From the NCBI GenBank assembly GCA_035942035.1, contig DASZDK010000041.1, forward strand, positions 1-30,134: a DNA stretch of 30,134 nt. The letters are read 5' to 3'. The notes below the pieces were generated by a model. It did not search any database. It had not been told where the DNA came from and saw only the letters and a program-made list of their open reading frames with translations. Position numbers and translations under genes: made by a program. This document shows, piece by piece, positions 7,622 through 16,820 of this stretch (its first letter is position 1; each line of letters starts with the position of its first letter). The stretch is from JAHWJR01 sp035942035 (GTDB lineage: Bacteria > Actinomycetota > Acidimicrobiia > Acidimicrobiales > CADCSY01).

Positions 7622-8230
7622 ATGCTCGACCACGTCTTCACCGACGCCATCGGCGCCCTGCGCGACGCCATGGAGAGCGCCCTGCTCGAGCGCCAGACCT
7701 TCGAGGAGCGCTTCCAGGTCGACGTACTGCTGGGCGACGTGACGTGGGAGACCAGCTACGGCCTGCCGGGGGAAGGGTCGCCGCCGCGGGTGCGGGCCGA
7801 CCTCACCCTCGACTGGCCCACCTGGTCGCAGACCGCCTACCGCAACTGGTACATCGAAGAGCCCCTGGACGAACCGCCGGAGATCCTCGTCGAGGTGACG
7901 CTGCGCATCCAGCGCCTAGCCCGCCGTCCGGACCCGGAACGGGTGCTGGGGGCGCTGCCCGACGCCAGTCCGCCCATCGGCGGGGACACCCTCGCCCGGT
8001 CGGGGGCGACGATCGAGCAGACGTGCGGACGTGACCTGAGCGACGGGGAGTTCGCCATCGAGGTGGCCTACGAAGGCAGCATCCCCCTCGACGAGCGGAC
8101 GCTGGCCGACGGCTCGGTGCTCGACGACCAGTTCGGCGGCATCGGCGGCTGGGTGGCGTCCACCCTGGTGCGCCTGGGCGACCTGACCTTCGAGTTCCTG
8201 CCTCCCGAGCCCGACAGCGAGGGCCGCTGA
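7622..8230 (+). CDS. Protein of unknown function (202 aa)
   Basis: I do not recognise this family. The protein is acidic, has no signal peptide or membrane segment, and is rich in alternating hydrophobic stretches (FQVDVLLGDVTWETSYGL, EILVEVTLRIQRLA, FAIEVAYEGSIPLDE), which suggests a beta-sandwich with a helical start (ALRDAMESALLERQTFEERF). Coding character is good, with GC-rich third positions throughout. ATG 7622 is chosen because TACCCT ends 7 bases upstream; a longer frame would overlap the SGNH gene. It ends convergently with the kinase gene after 25 bases. Confidence 0.75.
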   Translation: MLDHVFTDAIGALRDAMESALLERQTFEERFQVDVLLGDVTWETSYGLPGEGSPPRVRADLTLDWPTWSQTAYRNWYIEEPLDEPPEILVEVTLRIQRLARRPDPERVLGALPDASPPIGGDTLARSGATIEQTCGRDLSDGEFAIEVAYEGSIPLDERTLADGSVLDDQFGGIGGWVASTLVRLGDLTFEFLPPEPDSEGR

Positions 8231-8255
8231 CCGCTCCGGCGCTGACGACTCGTCG

Positions 8256-9245
8256 CTAGTCCAGGAGGGTCCCGACCAGGGTGTCGAGCGGCGTCTCCGG
8301 CCGGGCGCCCAGGTGGGTGATCACCTCGGCAGCGGCGACGGCCCCCAGCTTCCCGCAGGTCTCGGCGTCGCAGCCCCGGCTGAGGCCGTGGAGGAAGCCG
8401 GCGGCGTACAGGTCGCCGGCGCCCGTGGTGTCGACGACTCGGGGAACGCTCACCGCGGGCACGTGGTGGCGCTCGCCACCGGCGGCGACCGTCGAACCGC
8501 GGGAGCCCCGGGTCAGGGCGACCAGCGCGCACCGGCGCTCGGCCTCGGTGAGGGCCTCGTCGGCGTCGTCGGTGCCGTACAGCAGCCGCAGCTCGTCCTC
8601 GTTGGCGAACAGCAGGTCGGCCGTCCCCTCCGCCAGCTCGACGAACTCCTGGCGGAACCGGCCCACGCACATCGAGTCGGACAGCGTCAGTGCCACCTTC
8701 CGATCGGCTCGGTGGGCGGCAGCTGCCGCTTTGTAGAACGCCTCACGGGCCCCCTTCTGCTCGACGAGGTAACCCTCCAGGTAGGTGACCGCGGCCCCGG
8801 CCACGAGGTGCTCGTCCACGTCACCGGGATCGAGCTCGGCGGCGGCTCCCAGCAGCGTCGACATGGTGCGCTCGGCGTCGGGGGTGACCGCCACCAGGCA
8901 GCACCCGGTGGGGGCCTGGGCCGGGGTGGGCCCGGAGTGGAACTCCACGCCCACGGAGCGGATGTCGTCGGCGAACACCTTCCCGAGCCGGTCGTCGCCG
9001 ACGCTGCCGATGAACGCGCCCCGCCCACCCAGTGACGCCACGCCGGCGAGCGTGTTGGCCGCCGAGCCACCGGAGCGCTCCACCGCCGGGCCCAGGTCGT
9101 CCCGGAGCACGAGCGCCCGGCCGGCGTCGAGCAGCGCCATCGAGCCCTTCACCAGGCCGTGGCCGGTCAGGAAGGCGTCGTCGACCTGGCCGATGACGTC
9201 CACCAGGGCGTTGCCGATGCCGACGACGTCGAAGCGAGTGTCCAC
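8256..9245 (-). CDS. PfkB-family carbohydrate/nucleoside kinase (adenosine-kinase-like)
   Basis: 329 residues, a ribokinase fold that phosphorylates a sugar or nucleoside with ATP. The N-terminus FDVVGIGNALVDVIGQVDD and the SGGSAANTLAGVASLGG segment are those of bacterial adenosine-kinase-like members. The C-terminal PfkB signature DTTGAGDLYAAGFLHG contains the catalytic Asp of GAGD and the anion hole. Substrate (adenosine, ribose or another sugar) cannot be read from the sequence. The GTG start at 9245 has TAGCTT ending 6 bases upstream. Confidence 0.9.
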   Translation of the reverse strand: MDTRFDVVGIGNALVDVIGQVDDAFLTGHGLVKGSMALLDAGRALVLRDDLGPAVERSGGSAANTLAGVASLGGRGAFIGSVGDDRLGKVFADDIRSVGVEFHSGPTPAQAPTGCCLVAVTPDAERTMSTLLGAAAELDPGDVDEHLVAGAAVTYLEGYLVEQKGAREAFYKAAAAAHRADRKVALTLSDSMCVGRFRQEFVELAEGTADLLFANEDELRLLYGTDDADEALTEAERRCALVALTRGSRGSTVAAGGERHHVPAVSVPRVVDTTGAGDLYAAGFLHGLSRGCDAETCGKLGAVAAAEVITHLGARPETPLDTLVGTLLD

Positions 9246-9251
9246 GGGCGC

Positions 9252-9257
9252 AAGCTA
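9252..9257 (-). promoter_or_regulatory. -10 box of the PfkB kinase (leaderless start)
   Basis: TAGCTT on the minus strand, six bases before the GTG at 9245. Confidence 0.55.
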
Positions 9258-9279
9258 GCGCCCGAGGTCAGGACACTGA

Positions 9280-9486
9280 TCAAGCGGTACGCCGGCGACG
9301 GTCCACGGTCAGCAGGTAGATGACGCCGACCAGCCAGCCGAGGCCGACGAGCCAGGCGACCAGGATCCCGATACCCCAACCGGTGTCGCCGCTGGTGAAC
9401 GCCCGGTAGGCGCCATAGAACGTGGCGACCAGGAGAGCGACGAGCACGAGGAGGATGAGCAGTTCCGGTGCACCGACGGTCTCCAC
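9280..9486 (-). CDS. Small two-span membrane protein (68 aa)
   Basis: Two hydrophobic segments, about residues 8-28 (LLILLVLVALLVATFYGAY) and 38-60 (GIGILVAWLVGLGWLVGVIY), joined by a short loop with TSGDTGWG and ending in a basic RRRR tail that should face the cytoplasm. The pattern resembles the small N-terminal membrane modules of PLDc_N or SHOCT-linked proteins, but I cannot name a family. The GTG start has TACGTT ending 7 bases upstream. It lies 34 bases before the kinase and diverges from pepN. Confidence 0.7.
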   Translation of the reverse strand: METVGAPELLILLVLVALLVATFYGAYRAFTSGDTGWGIGILVAWLVGLGWLVGVIYLLTVDRRRRTA

Positions 9487-9493
9487 GTTCGAG

Positions 9494-9499
9494 AACGTA
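9494..9499 (-). promoter_or_regulatory. -10 box of the small membrane protein (leaderless start)
   Basis: TACGTT on the minus strand, seven bases before the GTG at 9486. Confidence 0.5.
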
Positions 9500-9618
9500 C
9501 AGGATCCCTGGTCAGCGTCGGCGCCGCGGACTCAGGCGCCGTGCGGCCCGGAGTACCTGCGGCGCACCATCAGCTCGCGGTGGATCATCGCCACCGCAGG
9601 CAACGCCTCTCACCCCGT

Positions 9619-9624
9619 TACCAT
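9619..9624 (+). promoter_or_regulatory. -10 box of pepN (leaderless start)
   Basis: TACCAT, six bases before the ATG at 9631. The rest of the 144-base divergent gap shows no convincing gene. Confidence 0.55.
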
Positions 9625-9630
9625 CCCGGC

Positions 9631-12183
9631 ATGCAACAAGAGGGGGAGCCCGAGGTCCAGGACGACGGGCACCGGCTGCCACGGACCATCGTCCCCCGCC
9701 GCTACGAGCTGCGCATCGAGCCCGACCTCGACACCTCCACCTTCGACGGCACCGCCGCCATCGCCGTGGAGATCACCGAGCCCGTCGGCGAGGTGGTGCT
9801 CAACGCCGTGGAGCTCGAGATCGTCGACGCGTGTCTGACCGCCGGCGACGGCAGCCGGCTCGCCGCTGAGCCCGCCCTCGACCCGCGGAAGGAGCGGCTC
9901 ACGCTGGCGCTGGCCGACACGGCGGACGCCGGCGACTGGACGCTGCACCTGCGCTTCCGGGGCGTCTTGAACGACAAGCTCGCCGGCTTCTACCGCAGCG
10001 TGTACACCGACGACGCCGGCAACAGCCACGTCATCGCCACCACCCAGATGGAGGCCACCGACGCCCGGCGGGTGTTCCCGTGCTGGGACGAGCCCGACCG
10101 CAAGGCGGTGTTCGCGGTGACGCTGGTGGTGGCCGAGGGCCTGCTGGCGGTGAGCAACACCTCGGTGGTCGACGAGCGCCCCACCGACGACGGCCGCGTC
10201 GCCGTGCGCTTCGCCGACACCATCCCCATGAGCACGTACCTGGTGGCCTTCGTGGTCGGCCCTCTGGAAGCCACCGAGCCCGTCGACGTCGACGGCGTGC
10301 CGCTGCGGGTGGTGCACGTGCCCGGCAAGGGCCACCTGGCGCCCTTCGCCCTGGACGTCGCGCAGTTCTGCCTGCGCTGGTTCGGCGACTACTACGGCAT
10401 CGCCTATCCCGGCGACAAGTGCGACCTGATCGCCGTGCCCGACTTCGCGTTCGGCGCCATGGAGAACCTGGGTGCCATCACCTTCCGGGAGCAGGTCCTG
10501 CTCGTCGATCCCGACGCCGTGTCCCGCGCCGAGCTGGAGCGAGTGGCCGACGTGGTGGCCCACGAGCTGGCCCACATGTGGTTCGGAGACCTGGTGACCA
10601 TGCGTTGGTGGAACGGCTTGTGGCTGAACGAGGCCTTCGCCACCTTCATGGAGGTCGCCGCCGTCGACGCCTACAAGCCCGAGTGGCGACGGTGGGAGAC
10701 GTTCTCCTCCGAGCGCTCGGCCGCCTTCGCCGTGGACTCCCTGGCCAGCACCCGGCCCATCGAGTACCCCGTCCACTCCCCCCAGGACGCCGAGGGCATG
10801 TTCGACGTGCTCACCTACGTCAAGGGCGCGTCGGTGCTGCGCATGCTCGAGCAGTACCTCGGCACCGAGGGCTTCCGGGACGGCATCCGCCGCTACCTCG
10901 CCGCCCACGCCTACGGCAACGCCGAGACCACCGAGCTCTGGGACGCCATCGAGGAGGCGACGGGGGCGCCGGTGCGGCGGATCATGGACGCCTGGATCTT
11001 CCGGGGTGGCTACCCCCTGGTCGGCGCCGAGGCCGAGGACGGCCGGTTGCGCCTCGACCAGCAGCGATTCCTGTTCGCCGGCGCTGACGAGGCCGAGCCG
11101 GCGACCTGGCCGGTCCCCCTGCTGGCGTCGGCCGGAGGCGAGCCGGTGCGCCTGCTGCTGGAGAGTGACGACACCGAGGTGGCGGTCGAGGGCGATCCGG
11201 TCGTGGTCAACGCCGGCGCCTCCGGCTTCTACCGGGTGGGCTACGGCCCTCGGCTGCTGGGCTCGTTGCGGGGGTCGCTTTCCGGGCTCGCCCCGGTCGA
11301 GCGGGCGGCACTCGTCGACGACACCTGGGCGGCGGTGCTGGCCGGGCAGACGCCGGCCCCCGACCTGCTGGAGCTGGCCCAGGGGTTCCGCGACGAGACC
11401 GACCGCACGGTGTGGGCCACCCTGACGGGGGTCCTCGGCGCCGTCGACCACCTCCTCGACGGCGAGCCTCGCCACCGCTTCCAGGCCTGGGTGCGCCGCC
11501 TGGTCGGTCCGGCCTTCCAGCGCCTGGGCTGGGAGCCGGGCCCCGGCGAGGACGAGCTCACCCGAGCGCTGCGGGGCATCCTGCTTACCGCCGCCGGCGT
11601 GCTCGGTGACGACGGCGAGGTGCAGGCGCAGGCCCGGCGGGCCCACGGCGCCTACCTCACCGACCCCTCCTCGCTCGACCCCGACGTGGCCGCCGCCGTC
11701 GCAAACGTGGTCGCCTCCAAGGGCACGACCGACGACCACGCCACCTTCCTGGAGCGCTACCGCAGCTCGCCCTCGCCCCAGGAGTCGGTGCGCTACCTCT
11801 ACGCCCTGGCCCGCTTCCCCGACCCAGACCTGGCCCAGCAGACGTTGGCCATGACCCTCACCGACGCCATCCGCTCGCAGAACGCCCCCTACGTCGTGAT
11901 GCGCTTCCTCGGCAACCGCGACGTCAACGACGTGGCCTGGCGCTTCGTCGAGCACAACTGGGAGGCGATCGTCGCCCGCTTCCCCGACAACGCCATCCCC
12001 ATCATGTTGGGGGGCGTCACCGCCCTGTCCACACCTGAGCAGGCGGCTGCGGTGCACGACTTCCTCAGCGAGCGCCCCGTGCCCCAGGGGCAGAGGACGG
12101 TCCAGCAGCACCTGGAGCGACTGCGGGTCAACGTCGCCCTGCGCCATCGGGAGGCGGCCCGGGTGGCCGCCTCGTTGCCCTGA
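9631..12183 (+). CDS. pepN: M1-family aminopeptidase (aminopeptidase N type)
   Basis: 850 residues, full length for the family. It is a zinc aminopeptidase removing N-terminal residues from peptides, cytoplasmic here, with no signal. Domains: N-terminal beta saddle (LPRTIVPRRYELRIEPDL), catalytic thermolysin-like domain with the exopeptidase motif GAMEN (275-279), zinc site HELAH (311-315) and the third ligand Glu334 in WLNEAFATF, and a helical ERAP1-like C-terminal domain from about residue 510 on. ATG 9631 is chosen because TACCAT ends 6 bases upstream; a longer frame upstream lacks family similarity. The metallophosphoesterase follows 26 bases later. Confidence 0.95.
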   Translation: MQQEGEPEVQDDGHRLPRTIVPRRYELRIEPDLDTSTFDGTAAIAVEITEPVGEVVLNAVELEIVDACLTAGDGSRLAAEPALDPRKERLTLALADTADAGDWTLHLRFRGVLNDKLAGFYRSVYTDDAGNSHVIATTQMEATDARRVFPCWDEPDRKAVFAVTLVVAEGLLAVSNTSVVDERPTDDGRVAVRFADTIPMSTYLVAFVVGPLEATEPVDVDGVPLRVVHVPGKGHLAPFALDVAQFCLRWFGDYYGIAYPGDKCDLIAVPDFAFGAMENLGAITFREQVLLVDPDAVSRAELERVADVVAHELAHMWFGDLVTMRWWNGLWLNEAFATFMEVAAVDAYKPEWRRWETFSSERSAAFAVDSLASTRPIEYPVHSPQDAEGMFDVLTYVKGASVLRMLEQYLGTEGFRDGIRRYLAAHAYGNAETTELWDAIEEATGAPVRRIMDAWIFRGGYPLVGAEAEDGRLRLDQQRFLFAGADEAEPATWPVPLLASAGGEPVRLLLESDDTEVAVEGDPVVVNAGASGFYRVGYGPRLLGSLRGSLSGLAPVERAALVDDTWAAVLAGQTPAPDLLELAQGFRDETDRTVWATLTGVLGAVDHLLDGEPRHRFQAWVRRLVGPAFQRLGWEPGPGEDELTRALRGILLTAAGVLGDDGEVQAQARRAHGAYLTDPSSLDPDVAAAVANVVASKGTTDDHATFLERYRSSPSPQESVRYLYALARFPDPDLAQQTLAMTLTDAIRSQNAPYVVMRFLGNRDVNDVAWRFVEHNWEAIVARFPDNAIPIMLGGVTALSTPEQAAAVHDFLSERPVPQGQRTVQQHLERLRVNVALRHREAARVAASLP

Positions 12184-12209
12184 GCACGCTGGGGGGCCCG
12201 AGCCCGTCG

Positions 12210-13322
12210 GTGCCCGTGGTCTTCGCCGTCGAGGACACCACCGCTCAGCTCGTGTGGGGTTGCCTGCCCCCGGGCGCGACACGGGTCACCGCCGGCGGTG
12301 CCGAGGTCGTGGTGGAGGGCCACGGCGGCCCGGTGGCGGCGCTGTTGGACGGCCTCCCCCCCGACCGCTCCATGGAGCTCGTGGTCGAGAGCGAAGGAGC
12401 GCCTCCGGCGCCTGCCGGGCGATTGCGGACGCTGGCGCCACCGCCGGGACGGGAGCTGTTCCGCTTCGCCACCGTCAACGACATCCACCTCGGTGACCCG
12501 AAGTTCGGCAAGTGGCCGGCGATCCCCCACCCCGACGACGGGGACGAGCCGCCGCCGCAGTTGTGCCTGCGGGCGGCGGTGGCCGAGCTGCGGGACTGGG
12601 GTGCCGAACTGGTGGTGGCCAAGGGGGACCTCACCGACCACGGCGAGGTCGGCGAGTGGCGATCGGCGGCCGAGCTGCTGTCGGGCGCAGGGGTACCGGT
12701 GGAGGCCATCCCCGGGAACCACGACGTGTGCGAAGGGGCGGTGGCCGGAGGCGAGATCCTCGCCGGCGCCGGCATCCGGCTCCGTTCCGGCGGCGCTGTG
12801 GCCCGCGACCTGCCGGGCGTGCGCCTGGTGCTGGGCGACACCACCATCCCGGGAGAAGACAAAGGGACCCTCGCCGGCATCACCGACGAGGTGGCCCGGC
12901 TGGCGGCGGAGGCCAGCGGGCCGGCGGTGGTCGCCATCCACCACCACCCCGAGCGGCACCGGGTCGCCACCCACCCCCCGCAGGGGGTACCGGGTGTCGA
13001 GGGCCGGCCCTTCCTGCGCGCCCTGGCCGACGCCAACCCGGCCACGCTCGTGACGAGCGGTCACAGCCACCGCCACCGCCGCCACCGCTGGGGGCCTCTC
13101 ACCGTGGTCGAGGTGGGCTCGCCCCAGGACTTCCCCGGCACGTGGGCCGGCTACGTCGTGCACGAGGGCGGCATCCGCCAGGTCGTGCGGCGCATCGCCG
13201 ATCGCGAGGCGCTGCGCTGGACCGACTCGACGCGCCGAGCCTTCTTCTGGTTGTGGGGCCACTGGTCGCCGGGCACCCTCGACCAGCGCTGCTTCAGCCT
13301 CTCCTGGCCCGACCCCGCCTGA
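12210..13322 (+). CDS. Calcineurin-like metallophosphoesterase
   Basis: 370 residues. After an N-terminal beta-rich domain (about 1-80) resembling the small domain of purple-acid-phosphatase-like proteins comes a calcineurin-type phosphoesterase core with metal-binding motifs VNDIHLGD, VVAKGDLTDHGE, IPGNHDVC, VAIHHHPE and TSGHSHRHR. It hydrolyses a phosphomonoester or diester; the natural substrate is unknown. No signal peptide is visible. The start is the GTG at 12210, the first in frame. Its upstream bases are GC-rich without a good ribosome site, so translation may be coupled to pepN. Confidence 0.88.
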   Translation: MPVVFAVEDTTAQLVWGCLPPGATRVTAGGAEVVVEGHGGPVAALLDGLPPDRSMELVVESEGAPPAPAGRLRTLAPPPGRELFRFATVNDIHLGDPKFGKWPAIPHPDDGDEPPPQLCLRAAVAELRDWGAELVVAKGDLTDHGEVGEWRSAAELLSGAGVPVEAIPGNHDVCEGAVAGGEILAGAGIRLRSGGAVARDLPGVRLVLGDTTIPGEDKGTLAGITDEVARLAAEASGPAVVAIHHHPERHRVATHPPQGVPGVEGRPFLRALADANPATLVTSGHSHRHRRHRWGPLTVVEVGSPQDFPGTWAGYVVHEGGIRQVVRRIADREALRWTDSTRRAFFWLWGHWSPGTLDQRCFSLSWPDPA

Positions 13323-13423
13323 GCTGCCCACCCGCAGGTCGGCCGGCGGGCGCACTCCCCCGAGGCGACCCATGTGGTCGAATGGCCGCCGGCGCCCGGA
13401 GCCGGTCGCCGGGGAAAGGGCAC

Positions 13424-14722
13424 ATGGGCCAGGGCCACGACTTCTTCGCCGACGTCGTCGGGACGCTCGAGCGGGCGGCGGCGCAGGTGGGGATCGAGCG
13501 GGAGACGCTGGTGCGACTCCAGCACCCCAAGGCCACCATGCACGTCTCGGTGCCGGTGCGGATGGACGACGGCTCGCTGCAGATCTTCGAGGGCTTCCGC
13601 GTCCGCCACGACGACACCCGCGGACCGGCCAAGGGCGGCATCCGCTACGACGCCGGGGTGACCCTGGACGAGGTCAAGGCCCTCGCCCTGCTGATGACGC
13701 TGAAGTGTGCGGTGGTGGGCATCCCCTTCGGTGGCGGCAAGGGAGCGGTGGCGGTCAACCCCAAGCTGCTCTCCAAGCTCGAGCTCGAGCGCCTCAGCCG
13801 GGGCTTCGTCGCCCACCTCGGGAACTTCATCGGACCCGAGACCGACGTGCCCGCCCCCGACCTCTACACCGGCGAGATGGTCATGGGCTGGATGATGGAC
13901 GAGTACTCCACCCTCCGTGGCCGGCGGGTGCCGGCGGCCTTCACCGGCAAGCCGGTCGAGCTGGGCGGGAGCCTGGGCCGGGAGGACGCCACCGGTCGGG
14001 GCGCCTACTACACCATCAAGGAGCTGGAGCGGCGCGAGCAGTGGGACCCGGCCGACACCCGGGTGGCCGTGCAGGGGTTCGGCAACGCCGGCCAGCACGT
14101 CGCCCTGCTGCTGCAACGCGACGGCTACCGCGTCGTGGCCGTCAGCGACTCACGAGGCGCCATCCACCGCCCCGACGGGTTCGACGTCGCCAGCCTCATG
14201 CGCCGCAAGGCCGAGACCCGCCGGCTGGAGGCGGTGTACTGCGAGGGCTCGGTGTGCGAGCTCGTGAGCGCCGAAGAGATGTCCAACGCCGAGCTGCTGG
14301 AGCTCGACGTCGACCTGCTGGTGCCGGCGGCGCGGGAGAACCAGATCACCGCCGCCAACGCCGGCCGGGTTCGGGCCGGGGCCGTGGTCGAGGTGGCCAA
14401 CGGCCCCGTCGCCGCCGAGGCCGACGCCACCCTCGCCGACCGGGGCGTCCTCGTGGTCCCCGACGTGCTGGCCAACGCCGGCGGCGTCACCGTGAGCTAC
14501 TTCGAGTGGGTCCAGAACCGCAGCGGCGACCGGTGGGACCTCGACCAGGTGCACGCCCGGCTCCGGCGCATCATGACCACGGAGACGGCGGCGGTGCTCG
14601 ACCTGGCCACCGAGATGAAGGTGGACCTGCGCACCGCGGCCTACGCCCACGGCCTGCGGCGGCTCGGAGCTGCGGTCGAGGCCCAGGGCACCCGGGCCTA
14701 CTTCCGCCCCGACGCCCGCTGA
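13424..14722 (+). CDS. Glu/Leu/Phe/Val dehydrogenase family, probably glutamate dehydrogenase
   Basis: 432 residues, typical of the hexameric bacterial NAD(P)-glutamate dehydrogenases. It interconverts glutamate and 2-oxoglutarate plus ammonia. The catalytic lysine regions are GPAKGGIRYD (about residue 68) and MTLKCAVVGIPFGGGKGAV. The PAPDLYTGEMVMGWMMDEYS segment and GSLGREDATGRG follow. The Rossmann fingerprint is VQGFGNAGQH, and VANGPVAAEAD and LANAGGVTVSYFEWVQN close the core. ATG 13424 is preceded by GGGGAAAGGG. Cofactor choice is not clear. It ends convergently with the nucleotidyltransferase across two hairpins. Confidence 0.9.
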   Translation: MGQGHDFFADVVGTLERAAAQVGIERETLVRLQHPKATMHVSVPVRMDDGSLQIFEGFRVRHDDTRGPAKGGIRYDAGVTLDEVKALALLMTLKCAVVGIPFGGGKGAVAVNPKLLSKLELERLSRGFVAHLGNFIGPETDVPAPDLYTGEMVMGWMMDEYSTLRGRRVPAAFTGKPVELGGSLGREDATGRGAYYTIKELERREQWDPADTRVAVQGFGNAGQHVALLLQRDGYRVVAVSDSRGAIHRPDGFDVASLMRRKAETRRLEAVYCEGSVCELVSAEEMSNAELLELDVDLLVPAARENQITAANAGRVRAGAVVEVANGPVAAEADATLADRGVLVVPDVLANAGGVTVSYFEWVQNRSGDRWDLDQVHARLRRIMTTETAAVLDLATEMKVDLRTAAYAHGLRRLGAAVEAQGTRAYFRPDAR

Positions 14723-14730
14723 CCGCTGCC

Positions 14731-14764
14731 CCACTGGTCAGTGGTCGCTGGCCCCCGCACGGGG
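14731..14764. terminator. Tandem hairpins between convergent genes
   Basis: Two perfect inverted repeats fill the 44-base gap: CCACT-GGTC-AGTGG (14731-14744) and CCCCC-GCAC-GGGGG (14752-14765). Neither has a T-run, which is common in high-GC actinobacteria. The convergent position suits a bidirectional terminator. Confidence 0.5.
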
Positions 14765-14766
14765 GA

Positions 14767-15525
14767 TCAGTCCGGCGCCGGCTCGGCGTGGTTGGCGCCG
14801 TGGGCCCGCACGAAGTCGTTGACCTCGTAGTACGCGTCGATCGACTCGCCGGCGTCTCCCCAGAAGCCGTCGAGCACGTCCAGCTCCATCAGGCCCTGGG
14901 AGACGAACCAGTTGTTCACGTCGGTGATCTCCAGCTCGCCCCGGCCCGACGGTGTCAGCGTGGGGATGACGTCGAACACCGTGCCGTCGTAGAAGTACAG
15001 CCCGGTCACGGCGAAGCTGCTGGGCGGGTCGGCCGGCTTCTCGAGGATGCGCACGATGCGTCCGTCCCCGTCGAGCTCGGGCACGCCGAGGTGGCGCAGG
15101 TGCCTCCGGTCGACGACTCTCGACAGCACCACCCGCGCGCCACGCTCCTGGGCGGAGAAGCGCTCGACCACCGGCCGGATGGAACGCTCGACGATGTTGT
15201 CGGCGAGCATCACCAGCACCTGGTCACCCCCCACGAAGCGCTCGGCCAGACCCAGGGCCTCGGCGATGCCGCCCGGGCGGTCCTGGTAGGCGTACAAGAG
15301 GCGGTCGATGCCGTACTCGTGCCCGTTGCCGAGCAGGCGAAAGAACTCCCCGGCATGGGTACCGCCCGTCACCAGCATGAGGTCGGTCACGCCGGCGTCG
15401 ACCATGGCCTCGATGGCGTAGGTCACCATCGGCCGGTCGTAGATGGGCAACAGATGCTTGTTGGTGATGCGGGTGAGGGGGTACAGCCGGCTGCCGGACC
15501 CGCCGGCGAGGATCACGCCCTTCAT
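14767..15525 (-). CDS. Sugar-1-phosphate nucleotidyltransferase (short RmlA-like)
   Basis: 252 residues. It makes a nucleotide sugar, probably dTDP- or UDP-glucose-like, from NTP and sugar-1-phosphate for envelope polysaccharides. The N-terminal nucleotide-binding loop GGSGSRLYPLT, the NKHLLPIYDRPMVTYAIE segment, the LADNIVERSI metal region, EKPADPPSSFAVTGLYFYD and GRGELEITDVN follow the glucose-1-phosphate thymidylyltransferase pattern. It lacks about 40 C-terminal residues compared with classic 290-residue RmlA. ATG 15525 lies 10 bases after the GH3 gene stop, so the two are likely co-transcribed. Confidence 0.88.
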   Translation of the reverse strand: MKGVILAGGSGSRLYPLTRITNKHLLPIYDRPMVTYAIEAMVDAGVTDLMLVTGGTHAGEFFRLLGNGHEYGIDRLLYAYQDRPGGIAEALGLAERFVGGDQVLVMLADNIVERSIRPVVERFSAQERGARVVLSRVVDRRHLRHLGVPELDGDGRIVRILEKPADPPSSFAVTGLYFYDGTVFDVIPTLTPSGRGELEITDVNNWFVSQGLMELDVLDGFWGDAGESIDAYYEVNDFVRAHGANHAEPAPD

Positions 15526-15535
15526 CGCCCCGCCC

Positions 15536-16756
15536 TCACCCGGCTGCCAGGGACAGGGCGGGGATGGTGACCGCCCGGCACACCAGGGCCTCGGTGTCGC
15601 CCTCGGCCAGGGCCACCATGCGCCCGGCAGCTTCGTCGAGGCGCTCCTCGTCGAGGCGCCCCGAACGCACGGCGTCGACCAGGGCGTCGCGCATGGCCCG
15701 GGCCTGGCGGCCGTCGGTGGTGAGGACGGCGTCGGCCCCGGCGGCCACGGCCATCACCGTCGCCTCGGGGAACGACCACCGGAGGTTGACCGCGGCCATG
15801 CCCAGCGAGTCGGTGATGGCCACGCCGTCGAAGCCCATCTCCCGCAGCAGCTGGTAGGCGGCGGGGGCCAGGCTGGCCGGGAGGTCGAGGTCGAGGTCGG
15901 TGTACACCACGTGGTCGACCATGACCAGGGGCACGCCTGCGTCCATCAGGGCGGCGAAGGGGCGCAGGTCGGTGGCGGTCAGCTCCTCGACGGTGACGTC
16001 CACCCGGGTGACCTGGCGGTGGGTGTCCTCGGTCACCCGGCCGTGGCCGGGGAAGTGCTTGGCCGTGGGGCGCACCCCCCCGGCGGCCAGTCCCCGCGCC
16101 CACGCCAGCGCGTAGGTCCCGGCCGTGGCCGGGTCACCGGAGAAGGACCGGTCCCCGATGACCCCGTACGCCGGCCCGGCGTCGAGGTCGACCACCGGTG
16201 CCAGGTCGACGTCGATGCCCAGCGCGGCCAGGTCGGAGCCGAGGTCCTCGGCCGCGGCACGGACCTCGGCCGGCGACCGGGTGCGCGCCAGGGAGCGGGC
16301 CGACGGGCCGGGGCCGAAGAGCTCGCGGAACGTGGAGACCCTGCCCGACTCCTCGTCGGCGGTCACCACCAGCGGTCCCCGGGCCCGGGCCCGCAGTTCG
16401 CCGACGAGCCGGGCGACCTGGGTGCCCGTCTCCACGTTGGCGCCGGTGAGGAGCACCCCGCCGACGCCCACGTCGAGCACCTCGCCGACCATCGGGTCGG
16501 AGGACACCGTCACGCCGGGCAGGCCCACCACCAGCACCTGGGCCGCCCGGCGCTCGAGTGGCGCCGGCTCGCACGCCTCGGGCACGTCCTCGGGGTCGTC
16601 CTCGGCGACCGGGCTCTCAGCCGGCTCGCTGGCAACGATGGGGGCGCCCGCCTCGCTCTCGCGGGGCGTCGACATGGCCACCGCCGCGGCGGTGGCCAGG
16701 ACGAGCGACACGACAACGGATACGGCTACGGCCAGCTCGGCGTCCCTGAGCTGCAC
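15536..16756 (-). CDS. Membrane-anchored GH3 beta-N-acetylhexosaminidase (NagZ-like)
   Basis: 406 residues. An N-terminal hydrophobic span (about 9-27, AVAVSVVVSLVLATAAAVA) is followed by an acidic Pro/Glu linker and then a single GH3 catalytic barrel from about residue 70. The NagZ-type loop KHFPGHG (233-239) is followed by the His of EDTH (246), and Asp316 in ITDSLGM is the likely nucleophile. It probably removes GlcNAc from muropeptides or envelope glycans outside the membrane, or is a lipid-anchored-like form; there is no clear lipobox. The GTG start has TAGCGT ending 6 bases upstream. Confidence 0.9.
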   Translation of the reverse strand: MQLRDAELAVAVSVVVSLVLATAAAVAMSTPRESEAGAPIVASEPAESPVAEDDPEDVPEACEPAPLERRAAQVLVVGLPGVTVSSDPMVGEVLDVGVGGVLLTGANVETGTQVARLVGELRARARGPLVVTADEESGRVSTFRELFGPGPSARSLARTRSPAEVRAAAEDLGSDLAALGIDVDLAPVVDLDAGPAYGVIGDRSFSGDPATAGTYALAWARGLAAGGVRPTAKHFPGHGRVTEDTHRQVTRVDVTVEELTATDLRPFAALMDAGVPLVMVDHVVYTDLDLDLPASLAPAAYQLLREMGFDGVAITDSLGMAAVNLRWSFPEATVMAVAAGADAVLTTDGRQARAMRDALVDAVRSGRLDEERLDEAAGRMVALAEGDTEALVCRAVTIPALSLAAG

Positions 16757-16762
16757 GCCGGC

Positions 16763-16768
16763 ACGCTA
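16763..16768 (-). promoter_or_regulatory. -10 box of the GH3 gene (leaderless start)
   Basis: TAGCGT on the minus strand, six bases before the GTG at 16756. Confidence 0.55.
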
Positions 16769-16820
16769 CACCGGCGGCCGCTGGGCCCCTCCCGGCCGGT
16801 CACCGCGGCCGGCGTCTCAT

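Noticed and set aside
9532..9594. A 20-codon minus-strand frame in the gap before pepN
   Set aside because: No ribosome site, no promoter box at the start, and no similarity to a small protein that I know.
9610..12282. An 890-residue open frame antisense to pepN
   Set aside because: It is the mirror of a GC-rich gene: His/Gly/Val-rich with no domain, while pepN on the other strand has complete M1 motifs.
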